A DNA stretch of 64,000 bases from Streptomyces liliiviolaceus. GTDB taxonomy: Bacteria; Actinomycetota; Actinomycetes; Streptomycetales; Streptomycetaceae. Location of the stretch: the NCBI RefSeq assembly GCF_018070025.1, contig NZ_JAGPYQ010000001.1, positions 248,001 to 312,000 of the forward strand, given 5' to 3'. The position numbers were made by a program, and so were the translations under genes. Every line of letters begins with the position of its first letter. The first letter of the stretch is position 1. The notes under the pieces were generated by a model. The model saw only the letters and a program-made list of their open reading frames with translations. It ran no database searches and was not told the origin of the DNA. Below, one piece after another: positions 1-8,610 of this stretch.

Positions 1-196
1 GGTGCATCTTGAGGTCCGCAAGGACTCGGGTGTGACGGGCTACTGCACGATCCGCTCCCAGGCCGAGGACGGCGCCGAGGTCGGCCGCGCGGACTTCCGG
101 TTCGACCAGGACGCGACCCGCGTCGACAAGGTCCTCACGCTGCGCACGACGGCCCCCGGAACCACCGCGGAACTCCTCGGCTGCCACGCGGACTGA
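1..196 (+). CDS. DUF4307 domain-containing protein, C-terminal part
   Basis: This is the 3' end of a gene that begins left of the window; about 64 residues are visible, ending in a TGA stop. The reading frame is strongly GC-biased at third positions. The visible part (VRKDSGVTGYCTIRSQAEDG followed by a GRADFRFDQ stretch and a final LLGCHAD) matches my recollection of the extracellular C-terminus of actinobacterial DUF4307 membrane proteins, which commonly sit just upstream of greA. The usual N-terminal membrane segment is outside the window. No function is known for the family. The gap of about 257 bp to greA suggests that greA has its own promoter. Confidence 0.75.
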   Translation, partial: VHLEVRKDSGVTGYCTIRSQAEDGAEVGRADFRFDQDATRVDKVLTLRTTAPGTTAELLGCHAD

Positions 197-453
197 GCCG
201 CGGGACGCGTTCACCGCGGGCACTGCCGCACCGTGCGCGCCGTACGGCTCCGTGGCCACACCGGACCACACGCGACACTGACGGATGTCACTCCCGGCAC
301 CTCCGCACTGACCTGCGTGGACGTAATTCTGATGGCTTATGTCCTCCCCCTTCGGCCCGTGAATTGTTAGGCTCGTGGTTTCGCCCACCCGAGAAGGAAC
401 ATTCTTCTGGGTAGGGCGATGCTTTGTATTCCCAGTACCTACGAGGAGCACCT

Positions 454-951
454 GTGACCCAGACCAGCGAGAACGTCACCTGGCTGACCCAGGAGGCGTA
501 CAACCAGCTCAAGGCCGAGCTGGAGCACCTGTCTGGTCCTGCGCGCGCGGAGATCACGGCCAAGATCGCGGCCGCGCGCGAGGAGGGCGATCTGCGTGAG
601 AACGGCGGGTACCACGCGGCCAAGGAGGAGCAGGGCAAGCAGGAGCTCCGGGTGCGCCAGCTGACCCAGCTCCTGGAGAACGCCAAGGTGGGCGAGGCTC
701 CGTCGGCCGGTGGTGCGGTCGCGCCCGGCATGGTCGTCACCATCGCCTTCGACGGCGACGAGGACGACACGCTCACCTTCCTGCTCGCCTCGCGCGAATA
801 CGCGAGCTCCGAGATCGAGACGTACTCGCCGCAGTCCCCGCTGGGCTCCGGTGTGAACGGCAAGAAGATCGGCGAGGACGCCCAGTACGAGCTGCCCAAC
901 GGCAAGCTCGCCTCGGTGAAGGTCCTCGAAGCCAAGCCGTACGCGGCATAA
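454..951 (+). CDS. greA: transcription elongation factor GreA
   Basis: GreA rescues backtracked RNA polymerase by stimulating cleavage of the nascent RNA 3' end in the secondary channel. The GTG start at 454 is chosen because a GAGGAG ribosome site lies 5-10 bases upstream and the resulting 165 residues match the family length; an in-frame ATG at 424 lacks such a site. The N-terminal half is the antiparallel coiled coil with the family signature around AAREEGDLRENGGYHAAKEE. The C-terminal half is the FKBP-like globular domain, ending in the canonical SPLGSGVNGKKIGE region and a final KVLEAKPYAA. The gene is single and is followed by a strong hairpin shared with the convergent exporter genes. 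Confidence 0.96.
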   Translation: MTQTSENVTWLTQEAYNQLKAELEHLSGPARAEITAKIAAAREEGDLRENGGYHAAKEEQGKQELRVRQLTQLLENAKVGEAPSAGGAVAPGMVVTIAFDGDEDDTLTFLLASREYASSEIETYSPQSPLGSGVNGKKIGEDAQYELPNGKLASVKVLEAKPYAA

Positions 952-976
952 CCCCATCCACGGCGTCGCCCTGGCG

Positions 977-1004
977 AGCCCCCGGTGCCTGCGCGCCGGG
1001 GGCT
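977..1004. terminator. bidirectional hairpin between greA and the ABC exporter
   Basis: A perfect 9-bp GC stem (AGCCCCCGG with its complement, loop 10) sits 26 bases after the greA stop. The convergent permease gene ends at 1072. A second GC-rich palindromic stretch follows at about 1010-1041. No T-tract is present, as is usual for Streptomyces terminators. Confidence 0.7.
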
Positions 1005-1071
1005 TCTCCGTGCCCGGGCACCGGGGGGCCCGGGCACCGGGGCTCCCCCGCGCCTGCCCGACCGGGGCCGG

Positions 1072-1929
1072 TCAGCCGTCCGCCTTGCGGTACTTGCGTA
1101 CCGACAGGGTGCGGAAGACGACGATGATCAGTACGGACCAGATCACCGAGGCCCAGACCGGATGCTGCATGGGCCAGGCGCCGGACTCCACCACGCCCGG
1201 GTTGCCGAACAGCACACGGCAGGCCTGCACCGTGGCACTGAACGGGTTCCACTCGGCGATGTGCCGCAGCCAGGGGGTCATCTGGCTGGAGTCCACGAAG
1301 GCGTTCGAGATGAACGTCACCGGGAACAGCCAGATGATCCCGCCCGAGGTCGCCGCCTCGGGCGTACGGACGGACAGGCCGATCAGTGCGCCGATCCAGG
1401 TGAAGGCGTATCCCAGGAGGAGCAGCAGGGCGAAGGCGGCCGCGACCCTGGCCGCGTTGGTCGGCTCCGCGGAACCGGTGCGCCAGCCGACGAGCAGCGC
1501 GACGACCGCGAGGACGAGCAGGGTGATGGACGTCTGCACGAGGTCGGCGACGGTCCGGCCGGTCAGCACCGCGCCGCGGGCCATCGGCAGGGAGCGGAAG
1601 CGGTCGACGAGCCCCTTCTGCATGTCGTCCGCGATACCGGCGGCCGATCCCGCGGTGGCGAACGTGACGGTCTGCGCGAAGATGCCTGCCATCAGGAAGT
1701 TCTTGTAGACGTCCGGGTCGGTGGTGCTCCCGATCTGCATCGAGCCGCCGAAGACGTACGTGAACATGACCACGAACATCACCGGCTGGATGATCCCGAA
1801 CAGGATCATCTCGGGGATCCTGGTCATGCGGATCAGGTTGCGCTTGGCGACGACCAGGGAGTCCCGGACGGACTGCCCGAGGGAGCCTCCCGGGGCCACG
1901 GTCCGCACGGCGTCGGTGACGGCACTCAC
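1072..1929 (-). CDS. ABC-2 type multidrug exporter permease (DrrB-like)
   Basis: This 285-residue integral membrane protein has about six hydrophobic segments and the ABC-2 layout: a cytoplasmic N-terminus, the conserved FGIIQPVMFVVMFTYVFGGS first-helix region, and the second half with MARGAVLTGRTVADL. It is expected to form the membrane pore for the ATPase encoded upstream, exporting drugs or lipophilic metabolites in the way DrrB does. The GTG start at 1929 overlaps the stop of the ATPase gene (GTGA), so translation is probably coupled. The substrate cannot be read from the sequence. Confidence 0.9.
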   Translation of the reverse strand: MSAVTDAVRTVAPGGSLGQSVRDSLVVAKRNLIRMTRIPEMILFGIIQPVMFVVMFTYVFGGSMQIGSTTDPDVYKNFLMAGIFAQTVTFATAGSAAGIADDMQKGLVDRFRSLPMARGAVLTGRTVADLVQTSITLLVLAVVALLVGWRTGSAEPTNAARVAAAFALLLLLGYAFTWIGALIGLSVRTPEAATSGGIIWLFPVTFISNAFVDSSQMTPWLRHIAEWNPFSATVQACRVLFGNPGVVESGAWPMQHPVWASVIWSVLIIVVFRTLSVRKYRKADG

Positions 1930-2954
1930 TTCGCGGCCTCCTTCTTGCGCTTGGATCCCCTGGACCCCTTGGGTCCCTCGGTGTCGGCGCTCTCGCCGTT
2001 CTCCGTGTCCTTCTGCTCGGCGAGGTGGCCGGTCAGGGACAGGAACACGTCGTCGAGCGTGGGGCGGCGCAGACCGATGTCGTCGATCTCGATGCCGCGG
2101 GCGTCCAGCTCACGGATGACCTCCGCGAGGAGCTTCGCGCCGCCGGAGACGGGCACGGTGAGCCGGCGGGTGTGGTCCTCGACGGTGGTCTCGCCCTTGC
2201 CGAAGCCCCGCAGGACCTCGGTGGCGGTCGCGATGTGCTCGCGGTCGTGCACCACGACCTCCACGCGCTCGCCGCCGGTACGGGCCTTGAGCTGGTCGGA
2301 GGTGCCGCGGGCGATGACCTTGCCGTGGTCGACGACGCAGATGTCGTGCGCGAGGTGGTCGGCCTCTTCGAGGTACTGGGTGGTCAGCAGCAGCGTCGTA
2401 CCACCGGAGACCAGTTGTTTGATGACCTCCCACAGCTGCTGGCGGTTGCGCGGGTCGAGGCCGGTCGTCGGTTCGTCCATGAACATGACCGGCGGCGAGA
2501 CGACGAGCGCCGCCGCGAGGTCGAGCCGGCGGCGCATACCGCCGGAGTAGGTCTTCGCCGTCCGGTCGGCGGCCTCGGTGAGATTGAACTGCTCCAGCAG
2601 CTCGACCGCGCGGACCTTCGCCTGCTTGGACCTCATCTGGTAGAGCTGGCCGACCATGTGGAGGTTCTCACGGCCCGTCAGATACTCGTCGACCGCGGCG
2701 AACTGGCCGGACAGGCCGATCGAGCGCCGTACCTCGTTCGGGTGCTTCAGTACGTCGATGCCCGCGACGACCGCTTTGCCGCTGTCGGGCCGGAGCAGGG
2801 TGGTGAGACAGCGGACGGCGGTGGTCTTGCCCGCGCCGTTCGGCCCGAGCAGGCCGAGGACCGTGCCCTCCGGGACATCGAGATCGACGCCGTCCAGAGC
2901 CCTTACGTCGCCGAAGGTCTTCACCAGGCCTTCGGCATAGATGGCGCCTGGCAT
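1926..2954 (-). CDS. ABC exporter ATP-binding protein (DrrA-like, daunorubicin-resistance family)
   Basis: This is the 342-residue ATPase partner of the DrrB-like permease. Walker A is GPNGAGKTT, the signature is YSGGMRRRLDLA, Walker B is VMFMDEPTTGLDP, and the H-loop lies in LLTTQYLEEADHLA. The C-terminal extension (GGERVEVVVHDREH to LDDVFLSLTGHL) is typical of the DrrA subfamily. The start MPGAIYAEGL at 2954 is preceded by GGGAGACTCAC, a better ribosome site than any for the longer in-frame extension to 3053. The very C-terminus is a charged tail rich in K and E. No regulator is adjacent; two inverted repeats upstream could be operators. Confidence 0.93.
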   Translation of the reverse strand: MPGAIYAEGLVKTFGDVRALDGVDLDVPEGTVLGLLGPNGAGKTTAVRCLTTLLRPDSGKAVVAGIDVLKHPNEVRRSIGLSGQFAAVDEYLTGRENLHMVGQLYQMRSKQAKVRAVELLEQFNLTEAADRTAKTYSGGMRRRLDLAAALVVSPPVMFMDEPTTGLDPRNRQQLWEVIKQLVSGGTTLLLTTQYLEEADHLAHDICVVDHGKVIARGTSDQLKARTGGERVEVVVHDREHIATATEVLRGFGKGETTVEDHTRRLTVPVSGGAKLLAEVIRELDARGIEIDDIGLRRPTLDDVFLSLTGHLAEQKDTENGESADTEGPKGSRGSKRKKEAAK

Positions 2955-3010
2955 GTGAGTCTCCCAAGTGGTTGGGGATCCAGTGAAAAGTGATGGGTGA
3001 GCGACTATTT

Positions 3011-3035
3011 TCGCCCGCTTTGCGCCTTCGGGCGA
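3011..3035. promoter_or_regulatory. 7-11-7 inverted repeat upstream of the exporter operon
   Basis: TCGCCCG at 3011-3017 is perfectly inverted as CGGGCGA at 3029-3035, about 60-80 bp upstream of the ATPase start. It could be an operator or a leader hairpin. Nothing else supports a role. Confidence 0.35.
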
Positions 3036-3084
3036 GTGAATATCGCACCTCACCCCCGGCAGCCTGTGACGAGAGACACACCAT

Positions 3085-3102
3085 AACGCGATGTATCGCG
3101 TT
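3085..3102. promoter_or_regulatory. candidate operator (AACGCGA-TGTA-TCGCGTT)
   Basis: This is a perfect inverted repeat with 7-bp arms and a 4-bp spacer, about 130 bp upstream of the DrrAB-like operon. TetR/PadR-type regulators of such exporters often bind repeats of this kind (ATGTA and CGCGA half-sites). No regulator gene is adjacent, so any binding protein would be encoded elsewhere. Confidence 0.45.
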
Positions 3103-3202
3103 TGCTCAAGTGGTTTTCCCAGCCCGGTTCTCCGCGCGTCCCTCCGGGCGCCTTACGTGCGTCCTTCCGCGCGTCCCCCGCCGCGCGCCTCCCCGTCCGA
3201 CC

Positions 3203-4432
3203 TCAGTCGATGACCGTGTAGCCCGCCCGCCGCAGCGCCGAGTTCACCTCGGCACAGTGCTCAGGCCCCTTCGTCTCCAGGTGCAGCTCGACCTCCACCT
3301 CCGTGAGCCCGAGCCGCGGATCGGTCCGTACGTGACTCACATCGAGGACGTTAGCGTCGACCACTGACAACACCCCGAGAAGCGTGGCCAGGGCCCCGGG
3401 CCGGTCCGTCAGCCGCAGCGTGACCGCGAGGTAGCGGCCGTTCGCGGCCATGCCGTGCCGCAGGATGCGCTGCATCAGCAGCGGATCGACGTTCCCGCCG
3501 GACAGCAGCGCGACGACCGGGCCCTCGAAGGCGTCCGGTTCGCTCATGATCGCCGCGACCGGGCTCGCGCCGGCCGGCTCGACGACCAGTTTGGCCCGCT
3601 CCAGACAGAGCAGCAGCGCGCTGGACAGCGCGTCCTCGGACACCGTACGGATCTCGTCCACCAGGTCGCCGATGATCCGGAACGGCACATCGCCCGGCCG
3701 TCCGACCTTGATCCCGTCGGCCATGGTCGCCGGATTCTCGACCGACACCGGGCGCCCGGCCGCCAGCGAGGGCGGGTACGCGGCCGCGCCCGCCGCCTGC
3801 ACCCCCACGATCCGCACGTCCGGCCGCAGCGCCTTCACCGCGACCGCGACACCCGCGGCGAGCCCGCCACCGCCGATCCCCACGACGATCGTGCGCACCT
3901 CGGGGCACTGCTCCAGGATCTCCAGGCCCACCGTGCCCTGCCCGGCGATGATGTCGGGGTGGTCGAAGGGATGGATGAGGACGGCGCCCGTCTCGGCCGC
4001 GTACTCCTGCGCGGCGGCCAGCGTCTCGTCCACCACCGTGCCGTGCGTACGCACCTCGGCGCCGTAGTGCATGGTCGCCGCGACCTTCGGCAGCGGGGCG
4101 CCCGACGGCATGAACACCGTGGAACGCACCCCGAGCAGCGAGGAGGCCAGGGCGACGCCTTGCGCGTGGTTGCCCGCGCTGGCCGCGACCACTCCGGCCG
4201 CCCGCTCCTCGGGGAGGAGCCCGGCGATCCGCACGTACGCGCCGCGCAGTTTGAACGAACCGGTGCGCTGGAGGTTCTCGCACTTCAGGTGGACCGGCGC
4301 GCCCACCAGGCCGGACAGGTGCCTGCTGCCCTCCATGGCGGTCATCCGTGCCACACCGGAGAGCATCTTCTGGGCGCCGCGCACATCGTCGAGTGTCACC
4401 GGCGGCAAAGGGTCGGCCGTGCGATAGCTCAT
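3203..4432 (-). CDS. ilvA: threonine ammonia-lyase (threonine deaminase) with ACT domain
   Basis: This PLP enzyme converts L-threonine to 2-oxobutanoate and ammonia, the first step towards isoleucine. The PLP lysine is K61 in RTGSFKLRGA; the substrate motif ASAGNHAQG and the phosphate-binding GIGGGGLAAG loop are present. The last 80 residues (from MAANGRYLAVTLRLTDRPGALATLL) form one ACT domain, so the protein is the 409-residue single-ACT type rather than the longer two-ACT E. coli form. The ATG start gives MSYRTADPLPPVTLDDV. The gene stands alone and diverges from the MarR regulator gene, with about 150 bp between them. Confidence 0.94.
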   Translation of the reverse strand: MSYRTADPLPPVTLDDVRGAQKMLSGVARMTAMEGSRHLSGLVGAPVHLKCENLQRTGSFKLRGAYVRIAGLLPEERAAGVVAASAGNHAQGVALASSLLGVRSTVFMPSGAPLPKVAATMHYGAEVRTHGTVVDETLAAAQEYAAETGAVLIHPFDHPDIIAGQGTVGLEILEQCPEVRTIVVGIGGGGLAAGVAVAVKALRPDVRIVGVQAAGAAAYPPSLAAGRPVSVENPATMADGIKVGRPGDVPFRIIGDLVDEIRTVSEDALSSALLLCLERAKLVVEPAGASPVAAIMSEPDAFEGPVVALLSGGNVDPLLMQRILRHGMAANGRYLAVTLRLTDRPGALATLLGVLSVVDANVLDVSHVRTDPRLGLTEVEVELHLETKGPEHCAEVNSALRRAGYTVID

Positions 4433-4581
4433 GGCCGCCAGTCTCGCAGTTCACACCGCGCCCCACCGTTCGTGACCAACGTCCGAGACCGGTTTGCCCA
4501 GCGCCCGTACGGCCCGCCCCCCGTCCGCGTACTCTGTCCCCCAACCCAAGCCAGCCCCACGCATGAATAGAGCCCCCGGCC

Positions 4582-5100
4582 ATGCCCACAACACCTGGAA
4601 TGTCGATGGACATGACGACCGTCGGTGACACCGGTCTTCTCGAAACGCTGCAGCACGAGGTCGCGGTGTTCGCCCGCCGTGCCGAACAGACCCGGCTCGG
4701 CGGGGTCGGCCAGGTGCGCAACTCCATGGACCGCGCCGCCTACCTGCTGCTCAACCGCCTCGACAAGGAGGGGCCGATGGGCGTCAAGGCACTCGCCGCG
4801 AGCATGGGCATCGACTCGTCGACGGTCACCCGGCAGGTGGCCCCCCTGGTCGACACCGGCCTCGTCAAGCGCACCTCCCACCCGGAGGACGGGCGTGCCG
4901 TGGTGCTCCAGCTGTCGCCGCGCGGACTCTCCCGTCTGGACGAAGTCCGTTCCTCCAGGCGCCAGTTGATGGCGGAACTGACCCAGGAGTGGTCGCCCGA
5001 GGAGCGCGAGGCCTTCTGCACGCTCCTCACCCGCTTCAACGTCGCGCTCTCCACCCGCATGGCCGCGTCGCCGTCCGCGGAGGCACCGGCGACCTCCTGA
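4582..5100 (+). CDS. MarR family transcriptional regulator
   Basis: This winged-helix DNA-binding protein has 172 residues. The core runs from about residue 45, with the recognition region MGVKALAASMGIDSSTVTRQVAPLVDTGLVKRTSHPEDGRAVVLQLSPRGL, which matches the MarR helix-turn-helix plus wing. Flanking helices should form the dimer. Starts at 4582, 4600 or 4612 are all in frame and none has a convincing ribosome site; the first is used here. It diverges from ilvA, so it may control ilvA, itself, or a distant target. No inverted repeat stands out between them. Confidence 0.85.
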   Translation: MPTTPGMSMDMTTVGDTGLLETLQHEVAVFARRAEQTRLGGVGQVRNSMDRAAYLLLNRLDKEGPMGVKALAASMGIDSSTVTRQVAPLVDTGLVKRTSHPEDGRAVVLQLSPRGLSRLDEVRSSRRQLMAELTQEWSPEEREAFCTLLTRFNVALSTRMAASPSAEAPATS

Positions 5101-5293
5101 CCGCCCGCACGCCGCCCGCCACCCGCCACCGCGCCGGGTCGCGCCGTGCCGCACCGGACCGATCCGGGCGTACCGTCTCGTGCCGGCCTCTTGACCAGGG
5201 GCCCGCGCCTGGCCTCATATGAAGTCGGGTCCCGGCGTACGCGGCCGTTCACGGCGTACGTCTCCAGGGCCCGGTTGCCCACGGGGAGGCGCG

Positions 5294-5803
5294 GTGCGAA
5301 AGCGGCAGGCGTCCCGGAACGCCCGCCGTGCCCGGGAGTTCGAGGCGTTCGTCGCGGGCGCGGCAGGGCGGTTGCTGCATGCCGCCACCCTGCTCACCGC
5401 GGAGCCCCCGGACGACAACCCGCGCGCGCGGCGGCTGCTCACCGCGGCGCTGGCCCACACGTACGCCGTCTGGGACCGTCTGCACGGCGAGGACCCGTAC
5501 GACCGGACCCGGCAGTATCTGGCCGTGCGCTTCGCGCGCGGGGCCTGGCACCAGTACGGCGGCCTCGGCCGGCCGTACCCCCGTGGCCGCACCGCCCCCG
5601 ACAGCGCCCTGCGCCACCTCACCCCTCAGGAACGGCTGATCCTCGTGCTGCGCATGTACGAGGGCGTCGCCGAGGAACAGGCCGCCGCGCTGCTGGGGCT
5701 GCCCACGGAACGCGTACGGGCGATCTGTGCCCGTGCCATGGCCACGCTGCTGCATCCGCCCCGGGAGGCCGCCCCGCCGGTCCCGAAAGTGGTGCCTTCA
5801 TGA
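5294..5803 (+). CDS. small ECF-like sigma factor
   Basis: This 169-residue protein has weak region 2 resemblance (FEAFVAGAAGRLLHAATLLT, compare SigE-family FxxFVxxxxxxLLRxAYLLT) and a clear region 4 helix-turn-helix (LTPQERLILVLRMYEGVAEEQAAALLGLPTERVRAICARAMATL). The GTG start at 5294 is preferred because GGGGAGG lies just upstream and homologous sequence begins there; an in-frame ATG at 5219 would add 25 arginine- and proline-rich residues. The stop overlaps the ATG of the next small membrane protein gene. I infer a minimal sigma factor with a membrane partner. Its promoters are unknown. Confidence 0.7.
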   Translation: MRKRQASRNARRAREFEAFVAGAAGRLLHAATLLTAEPPDDNPRARRLLTAALAHTYAVWDRLHGEDPYDRTRQYLAVRFARGAWHQYGGLGRPYPRGRTAPDSALRHLTPQERLILVLRMYEGVAEEQAAALLGLPTERVRAICARAMATLLHPPREAAPPVPKVVPS

Positions 5804-6051
5804 GCCCCGTCAACCGCAGGGAGGCCGATGTCCGGCGCATCCTGGAGGAACCGCAGCCGTCCGTACCGCCGGAGCTGTACACGGAGGCCGTCCGCAGGGG
5901 CGGGCGCATGCTGCGCCGCCGGACGCTCGCCCGGCGGCTGATGTGGCTGGTGCTGTTCGCGGCGACCGTGGCCCTCGTGGTGTGGCTGTCGGTCGCCCAG
6001 CCATGGGTGGAGCCGCCGTCGGAGACGACTCCACCGCTGACCGGCTGGTGA
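5800..6051 (+). CDS. 83-residue single-pass membrane protein, possible anti-sigma partner
   Basis: The ATG overlaps the sigma-factor stop (ATGA), implying coupled translation. About 45 basic, probably cytosolic residues (READVRRILEEPQPSVPPEL) are followed by an arginine stretch and one transmembrane helix near residues 47-67 (LMWLVLFAATVALVVWLSVA), then a short proline-rich outer tail. It has no zinc-binding HxxxCxxC of the ZAS type. The position behind a sigma gene and the topology suggest an anti-sigma or accessory role, but this is inference. Confidence 0.7.
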   Translation: MSPVNRREADVRRILEEPQPSVPPELYTEAVRRGGRMLRRRTLARRLMWLVLFAATVALVVWLSVAQPWVEPPSETTPPLTGW

Positions 6052-6128
6052 GAGGGCCGGCGGCAGCCTCTGCGGAAGCCGCGGCCCTTGGAAGGGGCGC
6101 TCAGGACGGCGACCGAACCGCGGTCGGG

Positions 6129-7283
6129 CTATCCGAGGGCCTGCTTGAGGTCCTCAAGGAGGTCGTCGACGTTCTCGATGCCCACGGAGAGGCGTACGAG
6201 ATCGGCGGGGACCTCCAGGAGGGAGCCGGCCACGGACGCGTGCGTCATCCGCCCGGGGTGCTCGATCAGGGACTCGACGCCGCCCAGGGACTCGCCCAGG
6301 GTGAACACCTTGGCGCGGTTGCAGACCTCGACGGCCGCCTCCTCGCCGCCCTCGACCTGGAAGGAGACCATGCCGCCGAAGGACCGCATCTGCTTGGCGG
6401 CGGTCTCGTGACCGGGGTGCTCCGGAAGGCCCGGGTACAGGACGCGCGTCACGCGCGCGTGCCGGGTGAGCATCTCGGCGACCTTGACGGCGTTCTCGCT
6501 GTGCCGGTCCATCCGGACGGCGAGCGTCTTGATGCCGCGCAGCACCAGCCAGGCGTCCATGGGGCCGGCGACCGCGCCCATCGCGTTCTGGTGGTAGGCG
6601 AGCTCCTCGCCGAGCGCCTGGTCGGCGACCACGAGGGCACCGCCGACGACGTCGGAGTGGCCGCCCATGTACTTGGTCAGCGAGTGCACGACGACGTCCG
6701 CGCCGAGCGCGAGCGGCTGCTGGAGGTAGGGGCTGGCGAAGGTGTTGTCGACGACCAGCTTCGCGCCGGCCTCCCGCGCGACGTGCGAGAGCGCGGCGAT
6801 GTCGGTGATGCCCAGCAGCGGGTTGGAGGGGGTCTCCACCCAGACCGCCTTGGTCTTCGGCGTGATGGCGGCCCGTACGGCCGCGGGGTCGCTGGTGTCG
6901 GCGACCGACCACTCCACCCCCCACCGCGAGACGACCTTCGCGAAGAGGCGGAACGTACCGCCGTACGCGTCATTGGGGATGACCACGTGGTCGCCGGGAG
7001 CGAGCAGCGTACGCAGCAGGCAGTCCTCGGCCGCCAGTCCGGACGCGAACGCGAGCCCGCGGCGGCCGCCCTCCAGGGCCGCGAGGTTCTCCTCAAGCGC
7101 GGTCCTGGTCGGGTTGGCGCTGCGGCTGTACTCGTAGCCGCCGCGCAGACCGCCGACGCCGTCCTGCTTGTAGGTCGAGACCTGGTAGATCGGCGGGACG
7201 ACCGCGCCGGTGAGGGGATCGGCGGTGTTGCCCGCGTGGATCGCCACGGTTTCGAAGTGCTGACTGATGTGCCTGTCGCTCAT
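6129..7283 (-). CDS. metB: cystathionine gamma-synthase
   Basis: This PLP enzyme of the Cys/Met metabolism family condenses an O-acyl-homoserine with cysteine to give cystathionine in methionine synthesis. The protein has 384 residues. The PLP lysine K204 lies in [21 protein letters not shown] and [15 protein letters not shown] are further hallmarks. Some Streptomyces members also act as gamma-lyases, so the direction in vivo is not certain. The start [19 protein letters not shown] at 7283 matches the family; upstream in-frame codons up to 7526 are low-complexity and are excluded. It diverges from a membrane-anchored protein gene. No SAM or cobalamin riboswitch is visible in the 208-bp interval. 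Confidence 0.93.
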   Translation of the reverse strand: MSDRHISQHFETVAIHAGNTADPLTGAVVPPIYQVSTYKQDGVGGLRGGYEYSRSANPTRTALEENLAALEGGRRGLAFASGLAAEDCLLRTLLAPGDHVVIPNDAYGGTFRLFAKVVSRWGVEWSVADTSDPAAVRAAITPKTKAVWVETPSNPLLGITDIAALSHVAREAGAKLVVDNTFASPYLQQPLALGADVVVHSLTKYMGGHSDVVGGALVVADQALGEELAYHQNAMGAVAGPMDAWLVLRGIKTLAVRMDRHSENAVKVAEMLTRHARVTRVLYPGLPEHPGHETAAKQMRSFGGMVSFQVEGGEEAAVEVCNRAKVFTLGESLGGVESLIEHPGRMTHASVAGSLLEVPADLVRLSVGIENVDDLLEDLKQALG

Positions 7284-7491
7284 GGGCACCGAGGGTAGTG
7301 CGCCCGCGGGCATGGTGACGGCGAACGTCCGCCTCCTGGTCCGAGCCCGTCGCCGGGGTTTCCGGTGGAACCGCCCCCTCCGGCCTCCCTCCGCCCTTTC
7401 TCCGGCCTTTCTCCGGCCTTCGGCGAAGGTTTTCCACAGGAGCCGCCGCCCTGGTTGGCCAATTGTCGGACGCGTCTGGTTCGCTTGTGGC

Positions 7492-8610
7492 ATGGAAATT
7501 CTCTGGGTCCTGATGGCGCTGCTCATGATCGGGTTCGCCGTCGGGCCGATCGTGAACCGCAGGCGTGCCGGTATCCAGCAGGTCGCCCCCGGCGACCCGG
7601 ACGCGGCCGACCCGGCGAACTACGGTTTCCTGCGCCAGGAGGAGCTGGACATCCGCATGCCCGGCCCCGACCAGGACCTGCTGGAGGTCCTGGACCTGGT
7701 GCAGCGCACCCAGGACCACCGCGCCGCGTCACAGCTCCTCGCCGGTACGGAGGCGGAGGGCGAGCGGCGCTGGCAGCGCGTCCAGGCCTTCGCGGGCGCC
7801 GCGTCGCTGGAGCTGCAGCAGCGCCCCGGCGGGGTGAGCGACAACCCCGGCGGGCAGTGGCTGCGGGTGTGGCGGGCCGAGCAGCCCAAGGACGCGGGCG
7901 GCGCGGCGGTGCACGCGGAGTTCCTGGTGCAGCAGGCGTGGCGTACGTCGTCACCGGGGACGGACGAGTTCCGGATCATCATGGAGGAGGCGCGGGCGGC
8001 CTGCGGTGACGCGGCGCTGCTGGCTCCGGGCGACCCGATCCCGTACATCATCGAGCTCTCCGTGGCCCGCGGGCTCGCCTACTCGCAGCCGGAGTTCGAG
8101 AAGCTCTGGCTGAAGATCCTGGACCGGGATCCCGCGCACATGGGGGCGCATCTGGCGGCGCTGCACTACTGGTGCGAGAAGTGGCACGGCTCGCGGGAGA
8201 CGGCGTACTCGTTCGCGGAGGCGGCCGCGGCGCGCGCTCCGCGGGGTTCCCTGCTCGCCGCCATGCCGCTCTTCGCGGTCTTCGAGCACCTCCCCGAGGT
8301 GAATCTCGTCAGCGGCTTCTACCAGAGCGAGGTCGTGACCAAGGCGGTCCACGGCGCGCTCTTCGCGGTCCACGCGGCCCGCCCGGACGACCCGATGCTC
8401 GCCCACGTCCGCCATCTGCTGGTCTTCTTCCTGGTACGCGGCGAGCGCTGGGCGGAGTCGATGAACCAGCTGGTGCACGTCGACGGCCACGTGGGCGCCC
8501 TGCCCTGGACCCTGACCCCCGACCCGGCGGCGGACTACGCGGTGTACCGGGCCCTGTCGGTGGCGGGCTACGAGGCGAACGGAGGAAACCCGGCGACGCT
8601 CCCGCACTGA
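7492..8610 (+). CDS. membrane-anchored protein of unknown function, TPR-like
   Basis: This 372-residue protein starts at ATG 7492 with a single N-terminal hydrophobic helix (MEILWVLMALLMIGFAVGPIV), followed by a large cytosolic part rich in alpha-helical, alanine-containing stretches (LLEVLDLVQRTQDHRAASQLL, LAALHYWCEKWHGSRETAYSF, MLAHVRHLLVFFLVRGERWA). The repeated W/Y-rich helix pattern resembles tetratricopeptide-like repeats, but no repeat consensus is certain. I recognise it as a conserved Streptomyces protein beside metB and do not know a function. Third-position GC is typical of the host. Confidence 0.8.
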   Translation: MEILWVLMALLMIGFAVGPIVNRRRAGIQQVAPGDPDAADPANYGFLRQEELDIRMPGPDQDLLEVLDLVQRTQDHRAASQLLAGTEAEGERRWQRVQAFAGAASLELQQRPGGVSDNPGGQWLRVWRAEQPKDAGGAAVHAEFLVQQAWRTSSPGTDEFRIIMEEARAACGDAALLAPGDPIPYIIELSVARGLAYSQPEFEKLWLKILDRDPAHMGAHLAALHYWCEKWHGSRETAYSFAEAAAARAPRGSLLAAMPLFAVFEHLPEVNLVSGFYQSEVVTKAVHGALFAVHAARPDDPMLAHVRHLLVFFLVRGERWAESMNQLVHVDGHVGALPWTLTPDPAADYAVYRALSVAGYEANGGNPATLPH

